Under the pieces are notes generated by a model, which was not told where the DNA came from, did no database searches, and worked only from the letters and a program-made list of their open reading frames with translations. The position numbers and the translations under genes are program-made. A DNA stretch of 6,260 nt from Chloroflexota bacterium (GTDB lineage: Bacteria; Chloroflexota; Dehalococcoidia; Lucifugimonadales; JADFKI01): the NCBI GenBank assembly GCA_024648655.1, contig JAGGDZ010000352.1, positions 1 to 6,260 on the forward strand, written 5' to 3'. Positions 5,807 to 6,260 of this stretch are shown piece by piece. The first letter of the stretch is position 1. Each line of letters starts with the position of its first letter.

Positions 5807-5995
5807 TTAGCATAAGTCGCGCATTACCAATGACCAACCAGGCGTAAATGCTTGTTCAGTAGAGACTCGCAGCACATTCTGCGACATTTGAAACCCGAAA
5901 ATCGGTTGACGATGTACGAAGTCTCTCTGATAATTGGGAATAGGATAATAGAGTTCTAAAATTTCGTTAACTCTTCGTGATTGCTCTTGTGTCAA
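5807..5995 (-). CDS. Unrecognised 62-residue open frame (doubtful gene or relic)
   Basis: A minus-strand frame from TTG 5995 to TAA 5807. The translation has ordinary protein composition (…EILELYYPIPNYQRDFVH…, …EQAFTPGWSLVMRD…) and no family I can name. No good ribosome-binding sequence precedes the TTG, and an upstream in-frame TGA lies six codons before it, so it cannot be extended. The surrounding DNA is visibly AT-richer than the flanking genes. It ends just before the thioredoxin-reductase-like relic and continues in its first frame past the stop, so it may itself be a gene fragment. Low confidence that it is expressed. Confidence 0.22.
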   Translation of the reverse strand: MTQEQSRRVNEILELYYPIPNYQRDFVHRQPIFGFQMSQNVLRVSTEQAFTPGWSLVMRDLC

Positions 5996-5997
5996 GA

Positions 5998-6013
5998 TTG
6001 TGATCCATCACAA
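5998..6013. promoter_or_regulatory. Perfect 16-bp palindrome ahead of the lipoprotein gene
   Basis: TTGTGATCCATCACAA is an exact inverted repeat with 7-bp arms and a 2-base centre, ending 27 bases before ATG 6041. The TGTGA/TCACA half-sites resemble those of CRP-family sites, but the spacing is four bases instead of six, so a different dimeric regulator is as likely. No T-run follows on either strand, which argues against a terminator. Confidence 0.45.
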
Positions 6014-6040
6014 GCAATACACGATTTGTCAGGAGCATCC

Positions 6041-6260
6041 ATGAAACTGAAACTATTTATATTGCTTGCGCTCCTACTTTGCCTGACAGCATTCGTCGTC
6101 GCGTGTGGAGGCAATGAAGAGCCTGAACTGCCTGCAGAAGACATGCCGACCGCAACGAGCGTACCGGCAACATCGACGCCGGTGCCGACCTCGACGAACA
6201 CCCCGGAACCGACGGCAACGCCTACGCCTGAACCGACGGCAACCAACACATCAACTAACA
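6041..6260 (+). CDS. Secreted lipoprotein with Thr/Pro-rich linker, 3' truncated by window edge
   Basis: The first 73 residues of a lipoprotein. The signal peptide has a short basic start (MKLK), a hydrophobic core LFILLALLLCLTAFV and a lipobox VVAC with the lipidated Cys22, so signal peptidase II processing and membrane anchoring are expected. After CGGNEEPELPAED comes a low-complexity stretch of Thr, Pro, Ala, Ser and Glu (PTPEPTATNTS-type), a flexible spacer common between the anchor and the folded domain in Chloroflexota lipoproteins. The functional domain lies beyond base 6260, so the role (solute binding, enzyme or other) is not visible. AGGAG lies five bases before the ATG. A palindromic operator candidate is just upstream. 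Confidence 0.88.
   Translation, partial: MKLKLFILLALLLCLTAFVVACGGNEEPELPAEDMPTATSVPATSTPVPTSTNTPEPTATPTPEPTATNTSTN
6203..6250 (+). repeat. 24-bp imperfect tandem repeat in the lipoprotein linker
   Basis: Two units of eight codons (6203-6226 and 6227-6250) share GAACCGACGGCAAC and encode PEPTATPT then PEPTATNT. Such repeats commonly vary in copy number; here they lengthen the spacer after the lipidated Cys. Confidence 0.7.

Noticed and set aside
5531..5815. 94-residue plus-strand open frame in the gap after copy B
   Set aside because: No ribosome-binding site and no family-like motif; the opposite strand carries reductase-like fragments.
5998..6013. Palindrome as an intrinsic terminator
   Set aside because: The hairpin would have only a 6-bp AT-rich stem, and no T-run follows on either strand.
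5992..6249. 85-residue minus-strand frame with repeated Gly-Val-Gly-Val stretches
   Set aside because: The repetitive translation is a mirror of the Thr/Pro-rich linker of the plus-strand lipoprotein, which has a signal peptide, lipobox and ribosome-binding site.

Overview
The window looks like a bacterial chromosomal segment with moderately high GC in its genes. A Chloroflexota-type source (SAR202/Dehalococcoidia-like) is an inference from gene style: a Thr/Pro-rich lipoprotein linker, a prolidase-like amidohydrolase and a lone SDR–thiolase pair. No rRNA, tRNA, CRISPR array, insertion sequence or prophage gene was seen.

Layout. 1-948 (+) is the 3' part of a metal-dependent amidohydrolase cut by the window edge. 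It converges on, and shares stop-codon bases with, a small four-helix membrane protein (945-1343, -). The apparently empty stretch 1344-1786 holds a decayed hicB-hicA toxin-antitoxin pair on the minus strand. It has two nonsense codons and an 8-bp tandem duplication that breaks the frame of hicB, and a truncated, frameshifted hicA without a start codon. 1787-3798 (-) is a two-gene operon of an SDR dehydrogenase followed by a thiolase. Ahead of it lies a sigma70-like promoter whose -10 region sits inside an inverted repeat, the layout expected of a repressor-controlled acyl-CoA or alcohol catabolism operon.

4027-5427 (+) is a tandem pair of nucleoside 2-deoxyribosyltransferase-like proteins, about 72% identical over their first 127 residues. 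The first keeps the full family active-site signature. The second keeps the candidate catalytic Glu but replaces the Asp-Ser-Gly-Thr loop by Pro-Pro-Gly-Ala. This pair, with its unassigned C-terminal region of about 100 residues, is the most interesting intact element here.

5428-6040 has no convincing intact gene. It contains a degenerate thioredoxin-reductase-like C-terminal relic (minus strand, about 5440-5806), an unrecognised 62-residue open frame (5807-5995, -) and a perfect 16-bp palindrome (5998-6013). The palindrome lies just upstream of a lipoprotein gene (6041 onward, +) that runs off the end of the window.

Two separate gene relics in about 6 kb, beside intact metabolic genes and a recent-looking gene duplication, suggest a region of ongoing gene turnover.
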